From: Sepiola atlantica
Taxonomy: Eukaryota; Mollusca; Cephalopoda; Sepiida; Sepiolidae
Length of the DNA: 64,000 nucleotides
Assembly (NCBI GenBank): GCA_963556195.1
Contig: OY744520.1
Coordinates: forward strand, 4,248,501 to 4,312,500
Direction of reading: 5' to 3'
Of this stretch, positions 13,380 through 23,370 are shown one piece after another. Below the pieces are notes generated by a model that worked only from the letters and a program-made list of their open reading frames with translations, ran no database searches and had not been told where the DNA came from. Position 1 is the stretch's first letter, and the number at the start of each line of letters is the position of its first letter. The position numbers and the translations under genes were made by a program.

Positions 13380-14460
13380 AAAAGAAGTTCAACTCAATGG
13401 AAATCGAAAATGAATTTACAATGAAGTTATTTCAGTTATCAGAAAATAAGAGCTTCATTTGAATAAAGATAAGCCTCTACCCAGTTGCAGATGTGATGAA
13501 CACTCACATATTCTCAAATGTGTTTCTTGTGTGGGTTGAACAGGCAACACTTTTTTATTTTCACATTGTCTTACAAAATAAACCCAATGACTGATAAATC
13601 TAATGGTTTTCCTGCCCTAATGTGTAGGTCAACAAGCATAAGTGCTTTTCAAATAAAAGGAAATACTCTACATAGAACTCTAAAGATTGGAGTTCAGCAT
13701 GGAAGTTTCCAACTCACAAAGAATTGCAGAAAGTAGGCTTGAAAATGTTACGCCATAGACTGTTGCCATATGTATGAAGGTGCAATACTGTTCATGATTA
13801 ATTAAATTAGCATGGCTAGTCATTTGATGTTGGCATTCATTCAGAAAAAAGCGTCAGAAGATCCTTGGAGATCCCCAAAAATGACACATCGTTTTGGAAA
13901 AATGAATGTTATATTGTTTGGGGATTCGGTGACATTTCCCCCTGTTAATAGACAGCCAATGTTTCTAAAATATCATTAACTTATGTCAACGGCATTAGTG
14001 GACAATCATAGTAAAAAATAATTCTAAAATGATGAACTTACAATTCCTATTAGACAAAAAGAAGACAACGATGTTAATATATTTGGAAGAATTACAATTA
14101 ATTCACCATCACACTCTGATATTAGCATTCTCTCATAAACATGGTTATTTTCTGATAGCAAATCAACTGTTGAAAAACTTGCAGAAAAATTGCTTGAAAT
14201 CTATGCTAAACGTAAATTTAATTGTTTTTGTATTTTGCCTTAAATAGGGTTTAATAATGCTATTATAACAAATGCAAAATCAATTCACTGGACATTTCTG
14301 AAGATGATTATAGTAGTTTAGGAGTGTATAGGAGAAAAGAGAAAAATGTAAAAATTGGCAAAAACAAGAAAACACATGTCGGTGCTGGACTTGAAACATT
14401 GCGAAAAGTGTGAATAGGAGCAAGAGTGGTGCTGAAAAGAAACATTTTAGGTAGGGGCAG
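13380..14460 (+). pseudogene. Helitron-type (Pif1-like) helicase relic
   Basis: The reading frames are broken but the family is readable. Near 13,390 is QLNGNRK-stop-IYNEVISVI, like the Q-motif start of Pif1/Helitron helicases. The frame at 13518-13736 has a wrecked Walker A region, then STSISAFQIKGNTLHRTLKI, matching helicase motif Ia (usually S/TGIAAF.I.G.TLH). At 13902-13977 MNVILFGDSVTFPPVNRQP matches motif II (usually LFGD..QLPPV). At 14414-14452 IGARVVLKRNILG matches the C-terminal IGARVMLLRNID block. In Helitrons this domain unwinds DNA during rolling-circle transposition. Several frameshifts and stops make it non-functional. No Rep domain or 3' hairpin was found, so a stand-alone Pif1-like relic is possible. 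Confidence 0.7.
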
Positions 14461-14504
14461 TTGCAGTATAGTATATGTGCGTTTAAGGATTATCCTGTAT
14501 TTAA

Positions 14505-14606
14505 GATAGTGTGTTGTATACTATATGTTATGTAATAATAACATCATCATTCCAGACATTGAATCTTCATTTAGGGTGTAGTGTAGTATATGCTCGTTTT
14601 GTTGGA
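14505..14606 (+). repeat. Solitary diverged unit of the 28.7-kb minisatellite
   Basis: The order AACATCATCATTCCAGACATTG, then ...GGGTGTAGTGTAGTATATG, then TTTTGTTG parallels one unit of the 75-bp array at 28,695-29,238. It shows that the unit also exists as a dispersed single copy. Confidence 0.5.
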
Positions 14607-14639
14607 TAATGGCCCTATGGGAATGGACGTATCTGGTGG

Positions 14640-15260
14640 AAATCGTTGGTTTTACTTGAGCGAATTAGTGCGGCTGGGCCCGTGCAGTCGCGTGCAGAAT
14701 AGGGCCTGTTCTCACAGTCGGAACTCAGAGACGTGAAAGGTCACCGCGTGACGAGACCTCAGATCGAGGGTCAATGCGCACCTGCGATAGAGGCTCTGTG
14801 ACCCCACGGGCTTTTGCGTGGGAAGCAGAGGAATCTGTGACGTCACTCGTTCTTCGCGAGAAGCGAGTTTTAGCAGTCTGGGTTTTGGAGGCGAACCTAT
14901 CAGACGTGAAATATGATGTAGTCCGCAATTTAATTAAGGGAATGAAATCCCTAATAAAATACAGTCGAAAGATCTCTTTCCCCCCTCCACGAATGGTTCA
15001 GACTTAATTGATACGTAATTATGAAAAAAGTAAGTTGCTCTCTCTCTCTCGACATTAGTGAATATCACCAAGCCGATGCATAATAAACGCCTGTAATAAA
15101 AAGAATTGAAAGTTATGGGGATTGTTTGTTGATGGAGTTGGTCATGTAGAGTTTGCTGTATCGGCGATGTTCACGGAAGTACAGAAGCGAAGAAAGAAAA
15201 CCATTTGACGACACGCACCCTCTACGCGGCGAGGGAGAAATTTAACGGTATGCTAATTGT
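14640..15260. other. GC-richer CpG-containing segment
   Basis: Base composition is clearly higher in G and C than the flanks, with many CG dinucleotides and palindromic pieces such as CCCTCTACGCGGCGAGGG at about 15,211. The overlapping frames on both strands (67 and 77 aa) have no family motif. A similar phrase (CCTCTACGGAGAGGGGGCGA) occurs near 46,320. It may be a terminal segment of a repeat or a host regulatory element; I cannot tell which. Confidence 0.35.
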
Positions 15261-15429
15261 GCTAAACATGTCGAGTGATAAAACGAGAACTGTCACGGTC
15301 CGTTCCGGGACAAGTATACAAAGCGATAACTGCCGCGAGCGAAGCAGGGAGGGGCTATGCAACAGTTGACTGTTATATTATCCTCGAAACCGAGCTAAAA
15401 TATTCGACAGTATCAGGCATATTTTTCTA
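15261..15429. other. Unrecognised DNA
   Basis: Nothing recognised between the GC-richer segment and the (TA)n array. Confidence 0.5.
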
Positions 15430-15471
<42 letters not shown>

Positions 15472-15489
15472 ATATATATATATATATAT
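15430..15489. repeat. (TA)n microsatellite
   Basis: TA array with a single TATCTATA interruption, directly 5' of a perfect fold-back. Confidence 0.95.
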
Positions 15490-15500
15490 GTTTATATTAC

Positions 15501-15587
15501 TAAGTTAAATGAAGTTGTAAGTGATAGTCATCTGAAGGTTGAAGGTTTACTACTAGATGACTATCACTTACAACTTCATTTAACTTA
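15501..15587. repeat. Perfect 33-bp inverted repeat
   Basis: 15501-15533 is exactly the reverse complement of 15555-15587, with a 21-base loop. It is flanked by (TA)n on both sides. Its perfection suggests recent formation. Confidence 0.92.
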
Positions 15588-15715
15588 ATATATATATATA
15601 GTTTTCAGGTTTGATTATTTTTGATAGGGTTCCGAATCAGAGAGCTCTATGTCCGTTCGAACAGAGCATGAATACGTTATGAGGTTTAAAAAGACTAAAT
15701 ATACATTCGGATTTT

Positions 15716-15762
15716 ACACATTATAAGTTATTTCGACCTTAACTAGGTCTCCTCGGATGTGT
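15716..15762 (-). ncRNA. Type I hammerhead-ribozyme-like motif, left PLE arm
   Basis: Read on the minus strand: helix I strand ACACAT, core CCGAGGA, helix II GACC/GGTC with a seven-base loop, GAAA, a short helix III ATAA/TTAT with a one-base loop, cleavage triplet ATA, then ATGTGT, which pairs perfectly with ACACAT. The layout is that of a type I hammerhead. The core differs from the consensus CTGANGA by one change (T to C at the second base), which may reduce or abolish self-cleavage. Hammerheads in PLE terminal repeats are known; activity here is not shown. Confidence 0.65.
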
Positions 15763-16150
15763 TTCCAATCACGATTCAAACCCAAATGGAAGAATTTTAA
15801 CACCTTTATATCTTTTAAAACAAAGTAAAAATAAAGAATAAAATAAAAAATAAAAAGTAAAAAAATAAAAAGAATTTCAACGATATTCTATTTATTGATT
15901 GGTCTCTATAATATAGAATGGATGGGATGGGGTGATTATGTTAATTAATAAATTAGGGTGGTGGCATTAATGGAGTATAAAAATATGTAAAATCAAAGTG
16001 CAAAAAATAAAAAAATAAAAAATTTAGGTTTTTTATTTATTCAAGAAGTCAATCCTCGATTTAAAAGGTGAATATAACTGATCATGATTAGAACCTAATT
16101 GCGTTCGTTTAAAGGAATAAGAATTTTTTAAAATTATGTAACAATGCGAA

Positions 16151-16383
16151 AGTTTTGATTAAATTTCAGATTGCGAATGTTATACGTTTAAAAATTAAAA
16201 TACGGAAATTACGATTAAAATAGGTATTGAAACTGCACACGATTAAAAAATGTTATATTATATGATTAGTTTTGATTAAATTTCAGATTGCGAATGTTAT
16301 ACGTTTAAAAATTAAAATACGGAAATTACGATTAAAATAGGTACTGCAACTGCACACGATTAAAAAATGTTATATTATATGAC
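16151..16383. repeat. 117-bp tandem duplication in the PLE left arm
   Basis: 16151-16267 is repeated at 16268-16383 with only a few differences. It lies in the 3' untranslated part of the PLE, and the right arm has only part of it. Confidence 0.9.
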
Positions 16384-16482
16384 GATGAATTAAAAGTATG
16401 GTGAAGTTTATATAGGTTTTATTTATACAAGAAATAAATAAAAGTTAATTAAAAAATATAAACAGTAACAAAAATAAATAAT

Positions 16483-16911
16483 TTACAGGTTAGTTATTTT
16501 AAATTTGTGACGGTGTCTACATTTTGCCAATAATTCGTCCCTTTTATTTAAGATATTGGTGTCTTCATATTTTAGGATTCTAATTTTTTCTTCCAGACAT
16601 AGATTGCATCTATGTCTGAAACCCCTAGGAGTGCTTGACTTACATAATATAGCCCAATCAATTATTGGTTTTAATCCCCTATTTTTCAAAAACCCAACAT
16701 GCTTTGCTAATTCAGTTTTATTAGTGATATTTGGATTAGAGAACGAATGTTTGTGTGTGTAAAAGCGTTGCTTCCATTTGCCAGCCGATATTCCTATATA
16801 TATTTTTTTATCATTTGTGTTTTCTTGTGGGTAAATTGTGGCTTTGTATACTACATTATCTATATTGCAGTTTCCTTTCAGCGGGCAGTTGCTTTCAATA
16901 CTGAAAGCCAC
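16483..16911 (-). pseudogene. PLE C-terminal GIY-YIG endonuclease domain (5'-truncated)
   Basis: A 142-residue open frame that reads as the C-terminal end of a Penelope-like polyprotein. Visible landmarks are CPLKGNC (residues 9-15), VVYKATIY (20-27, the GIY strand), YIG (38-40), the conserved Arg in KQRF (49), RCNLCLEEK with the catalytic Glu at 107 or 108, LNKRDEL (121-127) and CRHRHKF (131-137). In PLEs this domain nicks the target DNA for target-primed reverse transcription. The frame is intact but starts inside the central hairpin of the fold-back, where the upstream reverse transcriptase is missing. The first Met is therefore fortuitous and the product is not expected to act alone. Family assignment is firm by motif; the subfamily is not determined. 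Confidence 0.85.
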
Positions 16912-16967
16912 TGCCCGCTGAAATGAAACTGCAATATAGATAATGTAGTATACAAAGCCACAATTTA
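16832..16967. repeat. Central hairpin of the PLE fold-back
   Basis: Arms 16832-16899 and 16900-16967 are reverse complements with a few mismatches; the axis falls between TTTCAAT and ACTGAAA. It covers the codons of the CPLKGNC block, so the two arms of the element meet head to head here. Confidence 0.88.
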
Positions 16968-17418
16968 TTTTAATCGTAATTTCCGTATTTTAATTTTTAA
17001 ACGTATAACATTCGCAATCTGAAATTTAATCAAAACTTTCGCATTGTTACATAATTTAAAAAAATTCTTATTCCTTTAAACGAACGCAATTAGGTTCTAA
17101 TCATGATCAGTTATATTCACCTTTTGAATCGAGGATTGACTTCTTGAATAAATAAAAAACCTAAATTTTTTTTTTTTTTTGCACTTTGATTTTACATATT
17201 TTTATACTCCATTAATGCCACCACCCTAATTTATTAATTAACATAATCACCCTTCCCATCCCTTCTATATTATAGAGACCAATCAATAAATAGAATATCG
17301 TTGAAATTCTTTTTATTTTTCTACTTTTTATTTTTTATTTTATTCTTTATTTTTACTTTGTTTTAAAAGATATAAAGGTGTTAAAATTCTTCCATTTGGG
17401 TTTGAATCGTGATTGGAA

Positions 17419-17465
17419 ACACATCCGAGGAGACCTAGTTAAGGTCGAAATAACTTATAATGTGT
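17419..17465 (+). ncRNA. Type I hammerhead-ribozyme-like motif, right PLE arm
   Basis: Same 47-nt motif as in the left arm: ACACAT, CCGAGGA, GACC/GGTC stem, GAAA, ATAA/TTAT, ATA, ATGTGT. Positions: helix I 17419-17424 with 17460-17465; core 17425-17431; GAAA 17447-17450. The (TA)n array starts about 42 bp downstream. The shared core substitution shows that both arms descend from one source copy. Confidence 0.65.
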
Positions 17466-17505
17466 ACAATCCGAATGTATATTTAGTCTTTTTAAGCCTC
17501 ATAAC

Positions 17506-17506
<1 letters not shown>

Positions 17507-17572
<66 letters not shown>
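17507..17572. repeat. (TA)n microsatellite at PLE 3' end
   Basis: The right arm of the PLE runs directly into this array (AACGTATATATA), consistent with insertion into, or tail formation by, TA repeats. Confidence 0.95.
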
Positions 17573-17575
<3 letters not shown>

Positions 17576-17675
17576 ATGGTAATAATCCAGGTGAAAAATA
17601 TCCACAGGGTGGTAATCCAGAGAATTTTAACCGGGTTTATAAAAAGTGCTCAATATCAAAATAGAGCTTTATATA

Positions 17676-17680
<5 letters not shown>

Positions 17681-17734
<54 letters not shown>
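17681..17734. repeat. (TA)n microsatellite
   Basis: Second TA array about 110 bp further on. The intervening 17573-17680 is unrecognised. Confidence 0.95.
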
Positions 17735-17737
<3 letters not shown>

Positions 17738-17960
17738 CGCAATTCTGCGGGCGATACGATAAATTGCGCCTTCTCCCAGTTCTGGCTGACTGAACAAGAG
17801 CTTGTTGATTAAATTATTGATCTCGTCCAGATTCCCGAGTTCGACAGAAATATACAACGAGTTCGAAGAGATACACCTAAAGAACGCCGGAGGTTTAAGC
17901 GGATGAAACGTTGTGATGATAACACTCAAGATGAGGAATGTAGTTCGGATAACCAAAATT
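17735..17960 (+). mobile_element. Possible decayed PLE terminus
   Basis: At 17874-17915 the order CAC, CTAAAGA, irregular stem, GAAAC, GTT, GTG echoes the better-preserved motif at 22,422-22,462 (helix I CAC/GTG, helix III ACGT, triplet GTT). The core has A for G at its third position and helix II is poor. Its position next to (TA)n fits the other PLE-like ends. A minus-strand frame (17669-17956) has no recognised motif. Confidence 0.35.
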
Positions 17961-18751
17961 ATACAAGTACAATATTACTTTAAAGTTGTATATGCATAAG
18001 AAGCTAATTAAAGTTTCATCCGTGAAGACAGTTCATTCAGCGTACTCTTTTGTGGTCAACATTGATAGTAATATGTCTGCCGTCTGTTATCGACGAAAGT
18101 TACATAAATTAACTTCCTATGTACTTTGAGTGCATTTAATCGTAGCTGTCGGCGCAAGGAATATTCCAGCTCTTACGAAGACAGAAATTTAACCGCCAGC
18201 GATACCGTTCACACGTTTTGATGTCACAGGAAATCACTAAAGACGCTCATGAAAAAGAATTTGCAATAGTTGGTGGAAATAGTTTCTTGCTTAAAAAATA
18301 ACATGTATTGGCGCCGACAGTCCACCCAATATTATAAGTATTATTCAGGCTCAAACGTTTTTGTTGGTTATGTAGAATAGTCTCTGATTTGTATTTTTGT
18401 TTAACAAATAAATTTAAGGCTTCAACAATTGCTATGCTAGTTAGGGTATAATTGTTTAAAGGAATAAGGGGGCAAATACAAACTAATCTATTGGGAAGCA
18501 AATACGGGTATTGTAAATATTTATATATTTATGTGTTCTGCAATACTTCGTGAGTACATTTTTAAGCAACATATCACGTTGAAAGTATACGAAAATAACT
18601 CCCCATTGAAAATGTTTACAATAAGTATACGTGCCTATTTTTGTTCGCTAGGGAGTGATTCTAAAAGAATTGTTGGTGATGCAGAATAGTCATCAATTTG
18701 TATTTTTTTAATATAGTTTACCCCAAATAAGGCAAGTTGCCACTGTAGACG
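17961..18751. other. Unrecognised DNA with a diverged direct repeat
   Basis: Sequence at about 18352-18420 resembles 18663-18733 (TTGTTGGTTATGTAGAATAG versus TTGTTGGTGATGCAGAATAG, then a shared AATTTGTATTTTT-like tail). The second copy directly precedes the CR1-type LINE fragment, so both may be 3' tails of that family. An 84-aa minus-strand frame (18247-18501) has no assigned family. Confidence 0.4.
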
Positions 18752-19325
18752 TCAGAGGCTACTGAGAATTAGGGTGAACGGTTTGAGGGCATCCTCAATT
18801 AAAAGTAGTGCAACAAGATGCTTGTTCATATTAGTTTTGTAATTTCTGCATGTCGGTACAGTGGGGAAAACAGGGATACGGGAGGGAGTTCCAAAGGCTG
18901 GCTGCACGAGGAAATAATCTATAGAAGTAAAAGGCTCTAGCAAATATTGGGACCTCCGCAGAGAATATGTTATATTTTTCCGGATTGGTCGAGTGTATTT
19001 ACGTCGATGAGGCACCAGAGTAACACGTTCATCGGAGTACATTCCAGTGAGGTACTTTTAAAACCAGCCTAAGGATGCTGCATTGCGGCGAAAGGAGAGA
19101 GGCTGGAGCTAGGTTGATAGTTAGGGACATATTAGATTAGCGACTATTTTTTGGACCTTGTCTAAGAGAGATAGAATAGTGGATCGTACACCAGCCAAGA
19201 TGTTGCAACAATGACTCATGTATGGGCGGATAGTAATATTGTAGAGATATAGGATACTGTCAAGTGTGAGAAGTTCTCTAGCACAGTAAAGAGAGCCCAC
19301 TTTATTTGCAGCAATCTTTTTTGTT
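18752..19325 (-). pseudogene. CR1/jockey-type LINE reverse transcriptase, C-terminal end
   Basis: On the minus strand the 5' part reads ARELLTLDSILYLYNITIRP (about 19,200-19,290), matching the LTP.SIL.LYKS.IRP..EY block after the RT thumb. It is followed by SLLDKVQKIVANLI (usually DKIQKR...L) and, after a frameshift near 19,125, LQPLSFRRNAASLGWF (usually LQPLSHRR.VASL.LFYKY). The frame at 18752-19042 continues with a YSDERVTLVP block, and ends with the FPTVPTCRNYKTNMNKHL block that normally reads FP..Y....FK..VN.HL. LINEs of this group copy themselves by target-primed reverse transcription. This piece lacks the catalytic domain and has frameshifts and a stop, so it is a truncated dead copy. 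Confidence 0.78.
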
Positions 19326-19640
19326 TAGTTAAATTTAACTACAGGAGTCAGACAATTGTTTGTTAAAGGTAAACAAAAGAACGAGGAATACCATTTAGAA
19401 TCTAATTAATGTATATATTTATTAGAAGTTTGGTTTGAAGGCTATTACAATGCAGTTTGGTAAAGAAACACCTTTTGATACAATACAAGGTGAACAATAA
19501 TGTGCAATATTGAAAGATTTCAATAATTTGCAATAATTAATTGTATTTTTATATGATTACTCTCTTTTATATATCGGGCATTGGCCTATTACGATAGGAT
19601 ATAATATAAATACTTTACATCTATCCTTATTTTCGCATTA
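19326..19640. other. Unrecognised AT-rich DNA
   Basis: No gene or repeat structure recognised. Confidence 0.5.
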
Positions 19641-19652
19641 GTATATATACAT

Positions 19653-19718
<66 letters not shown>
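19641..19718. repeat. (TA)n/(CA)n microsatellite
   Basis: A short (AC)n run followed by about 50 bp of TA. Confidence 0.95.
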
Positions 19719-19720
<2 letters not shown>

Positions 19721-19900
19721 TACTTCATGTATGCAAAAAAATTGTTATAAGAAAATATAATATATTATGTATCCATTTTAAGTACTTACATAAAAAGTGT
19801 TCATTACGTAGTTATGAAAATATATTTATGGCAATTAAGCTTCACACAGAATTCCGCGTGTTATACTGATGGTAAAGCGTCAAGCTAAAATAATAGAAAT
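19719..19900 (-). mobile_element. PLE-terminus-like repeat, copy C
   Basis: Directly after the (TA)n array is TATTACTTCATGTATGCA, as at 31,796 and 32,091. Further on, ATGAAAATATATTTATGGCA and AGCTTCACACAG match the reverse complement of the terminal part of the repeats at 31,901-32,371. It is a diverged member of the same (TA)n-flanked family, without coding sequence. Confidence 0.6.
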
Positions 19901-21150
19901 CGGGTGTTATACATCAACGTGATGCTAAACCCAGCTAGATAACCAATCCAATATATTGTAATTCCTGCAAATCGGTAAATGTTTTCATTAGTTAATGACA
20001 GGGTTTCTCTCAAACAAAGGTGCAGTTGAATTGTTATACCTCCTTTTTGTTCTGTTTTGTATAGAGGTGGCTAACCCTTATATCAATGTGTCGAATTCTG
20101 TGTACGTGTGTGTTTGAGATATTTTCCTATTTCATATGTTGGTTTAGTTTAGTTTATTTATCTAATTATTTGATTTGATTTTTTATGTGTTTTCATCTTA
20201 AAGTAAAGTGTACTATGTATATACTGTTGTTTGCTATTTCACTTCAACCGTTTAATATGTTTGTGCGTCGATAGAAATTTGAAATTTTACTCACGCACAC
20301 CAGCGAACACAAATAATGTAAATATAGTCTGAATATTTTTACAAGTTTTATTTAGGCTAACTTTCCAGTATTCAAAGTTGTATATCAAATACTAAACATG
20401 TGTTTTATTTTTATTTTACTCTTTTCTTGAATTTAATTAAAATTGTTCTGCTCAAAAAAGTCATTGTGTCATAAACGCGTATATATAGATATAGAGTGGC
20501 GTTTCTAATCAATGATCATCGATATATCGTGATCTAAAGTGTCATCTTTGTAGCGAGACAAACAGTGGTTATAGTTTTCTGTAATAACATTTACTAATAT
20601 ATTACAAGTAAAGAAACCCCAACAGAAATAGATGTTGTATAGGTAGTGTCGCGGTTAGCTCGTTACATAAGTCGTTTCATGCATTGTCTTGAGCGATTTC
20701 CATAAAATAATGTCGAGGAAATATAATATAACCAAATATGGCATTTTAATAATTCTAATAGTGAACGGAAAACATAACGCGCTTAATATGTTTGGTAACT
20801 ACTTGATTTTTATAAAACTCAAATAATTAAATAGAAAACAATTAGGCAATCTGGTAGATACATATATTTAGACAAACCGTGTTATGTTTTCCTTACCGTC
20901 GAACTTTTAGTAGGAGTCAAATGTATGTCTCTTGACTTCAGTAAGTCTACAGTTTGAAAAGTAACGTAAATAAAAAAAATGTATTGATTATAGTTTAGGA
21001 AAAGTGTATTTATTTCGTCGGATTCATTATATAATTAAAAATAGTTTAGTTTATATTACAATTTCTGAACCAAACATGTTACGGAAAATACATTATTCAT
21101 CAGTATGCATTGTGAATCTACAATCGAACATTCATTAGGCTTGAGCTGCG

Positions 21151-21153
<3 letters not shown>
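19901..21153. other. Unrecognised AT-rich DNA
   Basis: No long open frame, tRNA-like boxes or transposon motif recognised over about 1.25 kb. Confidence 0.55.
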
Positions 21154-21204
<51 letters not shown>

Positions 21205-21293
21205 CATATATATATATAAATATATATATATACATATACATATATATATACATATATATATATACATATATGTATATAAATATATATATATAC

Positions 21294-21357
<64 letters not shown>
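21154..21357. repeat. (TA)n microsatellite with CATA/AATA units
   Basis: About 200 bp. After an initial pure TA stretch, ACATATATATA and AAATATATATA units alternate in a higher-order pattern. Open frames over it are artefacts. Confidence 0.95.
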
Positions 21358-21739
21358 TGGGAATTAATCCTCTGACAACTTGTAAGATCATAGTGGGATA
21401 GCCAATAGACTTAAAACGATGTAGATAATAAACCTGTTAAATCGTGACATGTAGACGCGTGGCAAACGGGATCAGTAAAAACTCGAATGAAGAGGTGCTC
21501 GTCTATGCCTAATGTGCAAAAACTGTATAAGAAAAATAACAAGTTGACACCGGGATAAAAGTATTGATGTGTATCGACCACATGTGACCGGCGTGCGTTT
21601 CCATCTATGAAAAACGAGCCAAATCAAAGTAGTAAGTCTTATTGTAGCAATTGACTTGCAAGGATTATCGTTCCTGAGTTTACTGTATTAAATCGGTGTC
21701 ATTGAATAAGATTATAGTGCGTTATAAGGTTTAGTAGCG
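21358..21739. other. Unrecognised DNA
   Basis: No gene or family motif recognised. Confidence 0.5.
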
Positions 21740-22497
21740 AACTCATTGCTCCAGAGTCTCGTATTAAAAACGATCTTATTGGATAAAAGGACACCACGTA
21801 AGAAGTTTCCAAGGAAATACATTATTTTCATTACCCTAGTGCATGACATTTTACTTCGTCATGAAGTTTATTTTATTCATTTTTTTCCAAATATTTCAAA
21901 TATTTCACACCCTATCACGACAAATCCTCCCTCTTCCCCCTCTCATCTATTTTCTCCCATACCTCTTCTTAAATTCCCTCATTTTCTCAAAACGCTCTCT
22001 AAGACCATAACTTTCGCCCATCCACCAAAATCACAGCCCCCCTCCCTCTCTACCCGTCCCCTTTTCCCTGCATACACCCCCACACACAAACATTCCAACT
22101 CACTCTTCCCCTTCAATCTCGACCACAGCCATCTGGTCAAACACCCCCTCCCTCCTTTCCTCCAATCTCTCTCTGCCATCCATTTTACCCCTGCTCATCC
22201 CCCACCTCTTTCTCTCATCGCCAGCCACAGTAGTCCTTGCTCCCTCCACCCTTCCCCTTTCTCTCCCACTCACTTTCGTCACTCATTTTCATTCTCTAAC
22301 AAGTACGGACGTCCAGCAAGACGCTGCCATTATTTTTCATTTTATTTTATTTTTATTTTTATTCCCAACATGTCTACCCTACATGTATCTGTGCTTGCAT
22401 GATATCTTTTCCCTATATCATCATCCTGATGAAGTCTTATAAATAAAGACGAAACGTTGATGTACACATAAAAAACATCCAGTTTTTGGTTTTCCTT

Positions 22498-22501
<4 letters not shown>
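21740..22501 (+). mobile_element. PLE-like 3' region with C-rich leader
   Basis: The stretch 21,900-22,290 is strongly C/T-rich on the plus strand and yields a 218-aa Pro/Ser/His-rich frame and two Arg/Gly-rich antisense frames. I regard all three as composition artefacts. It is followed by a hammerhead-like motif (22,422-22,462), a GGTTTTCCTTTTTC tail and then (TA)n at 22,502. This order (untranslated pyrimidine-rich part, ribozyme-like motif, about 40 bp, TA array) mirrors the PLE arm ending at 17,508. No endonuclease or RT motif remains, so the PLE assignment is inference. Confidence 0.5.
22422..22462 (+). ncRNA. Type I hammerhead-ribozyme-like motif
   Basis: Helix I CATC (22422-22425) pairs with GATG (22459-22462). 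The core CTGATGA (22426-22432) matches consensus. Helix II is GTCTT/AAGAC with a seven-base loop and one extra A at its base. GAAA lies at 22451-22454. Helix III would be the self-complementary ACGT without a loop, and the cleavage triplet is GTT. A loopless palindromic helix III can only form between two copies, as proposed for minimal hammerheads of retroelements that act as dimers. Activity is untested. Confidence 0.6.
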
Positions 22502-22548
<47 letters not shown>

Positions 22549-22554
22549 TATATA
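22502..22554. repeat. (TA)n microsatellite
   Basis: TA array with one TATGTATA unit, directly after the PLE-like end. Confidence 0.95.
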
Positions 22555-23029
22555 GTATTTACAGTTTTTAAACCCTTAAAACTCCATGCGAAAAGCAAAA
22601 CTTGTAAGTCAATAAAAATTGAACATAAGTTTGCCTCACAGAATTTACGATAGTTTTTCCATTTAAGGGATCGCTATTGTTTGTTATAGAAACCTCTTTA
22701 GGGAATTTAAAACCAAAACTGTATTTCATATGATGGCTTCCCAGCAGAGTTTATGATACACCACTTCTCTTAAGAAACAAGAACAAAAACGTTCTGGATA
22801 TAAGATCTAGTTTTTATTTTGTTCCAGATTAATTGTTTCCAACTAATTTTGTTATAAAAATGTTCAATCCTTACCTGTGTTGTTTGTCTGTGTCTCAGAA
22901 AATGTATTTCCTTATTTACAAAAATGTGCCGTATTTTACGGGGTTCGGACGAATCCATTACACTACTTATTTGGTTATTTATAGTTTCATGTATTGATAT
23001 TATTTTTCATATATATTTAGTTACGTATT

Positions 23030-23032
<3 letters not shown>
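22555..23032. other. Unrecognised DNA
   Basis: No gene recognised; a 62-aa minus-strand frame has no motif. Confidence 0.5.
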
Positions 23033-23090
<58 letters not shown>

Positions 23091-23098
23091 ATATATAT
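23033..23098. repeat. (TA)n(TG)n microsatellite
   Basis: TA array followed by a short GTGTGT run and a few more TA units. Confidence 0.95.
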
Positions 23099-23370
23099 TT
23101 CTACTGTATTTCTTAGGTAGTTTTAGATTGGCTCAATAATCTCCTTTGAATAATTTTATATGAAGTAAAAACTTGATCGCCACTTTGTAAAATCATTCTT
23201 TATATTAAAGCAGAAATTAGGGTTATAAAATATATGTTTAAGTAACACGAGCTATTCTCACTAATTCGGACATAATGTGACCGTAAAGCATATACACAGG
23301 ACAGATACAATTATTATGCACCATACGAACGATATGAAAGAGGAAGAGGTTCTTTAAAAAAATAACAATA

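Larger units (their letters stand above)
15673..17508 (-). mobile_element. Fold-back Penelope-like element (PLE)
   Basis: Two diverging arms mirror each other. The left arm, from 15673 inward, matches the reverse complement of the right arm ending at 17508 over more than 500 bp, including the terminal TACGTTATGAGG. The left arm keeps a GIY-YIG endonuclease frame (16483-16911, minus) plus its 3' untranslated region. The right arm has lost the endonuclease and joins the 5' hairpin straight to the 3' region. Both arms carry the same hammerhead-like motif about 40 bp from their outer ends. The right arm ends exactly at a (TA)n array; the left arm is about 70 bp from one. PLEs are EN-positive retroelements often found with inverted or partial copies. 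The reverse transcriptase is missing, so this is a 5'-truncated dead insertion. Confidence 0.85.

Noticed and set aside
21746..22402. 218-aa Pro/Ser/His-rich frame
   Set aside because: Follows from a C/T-rich untranslated stretch; antisense frames are equally open and no domain is visible.
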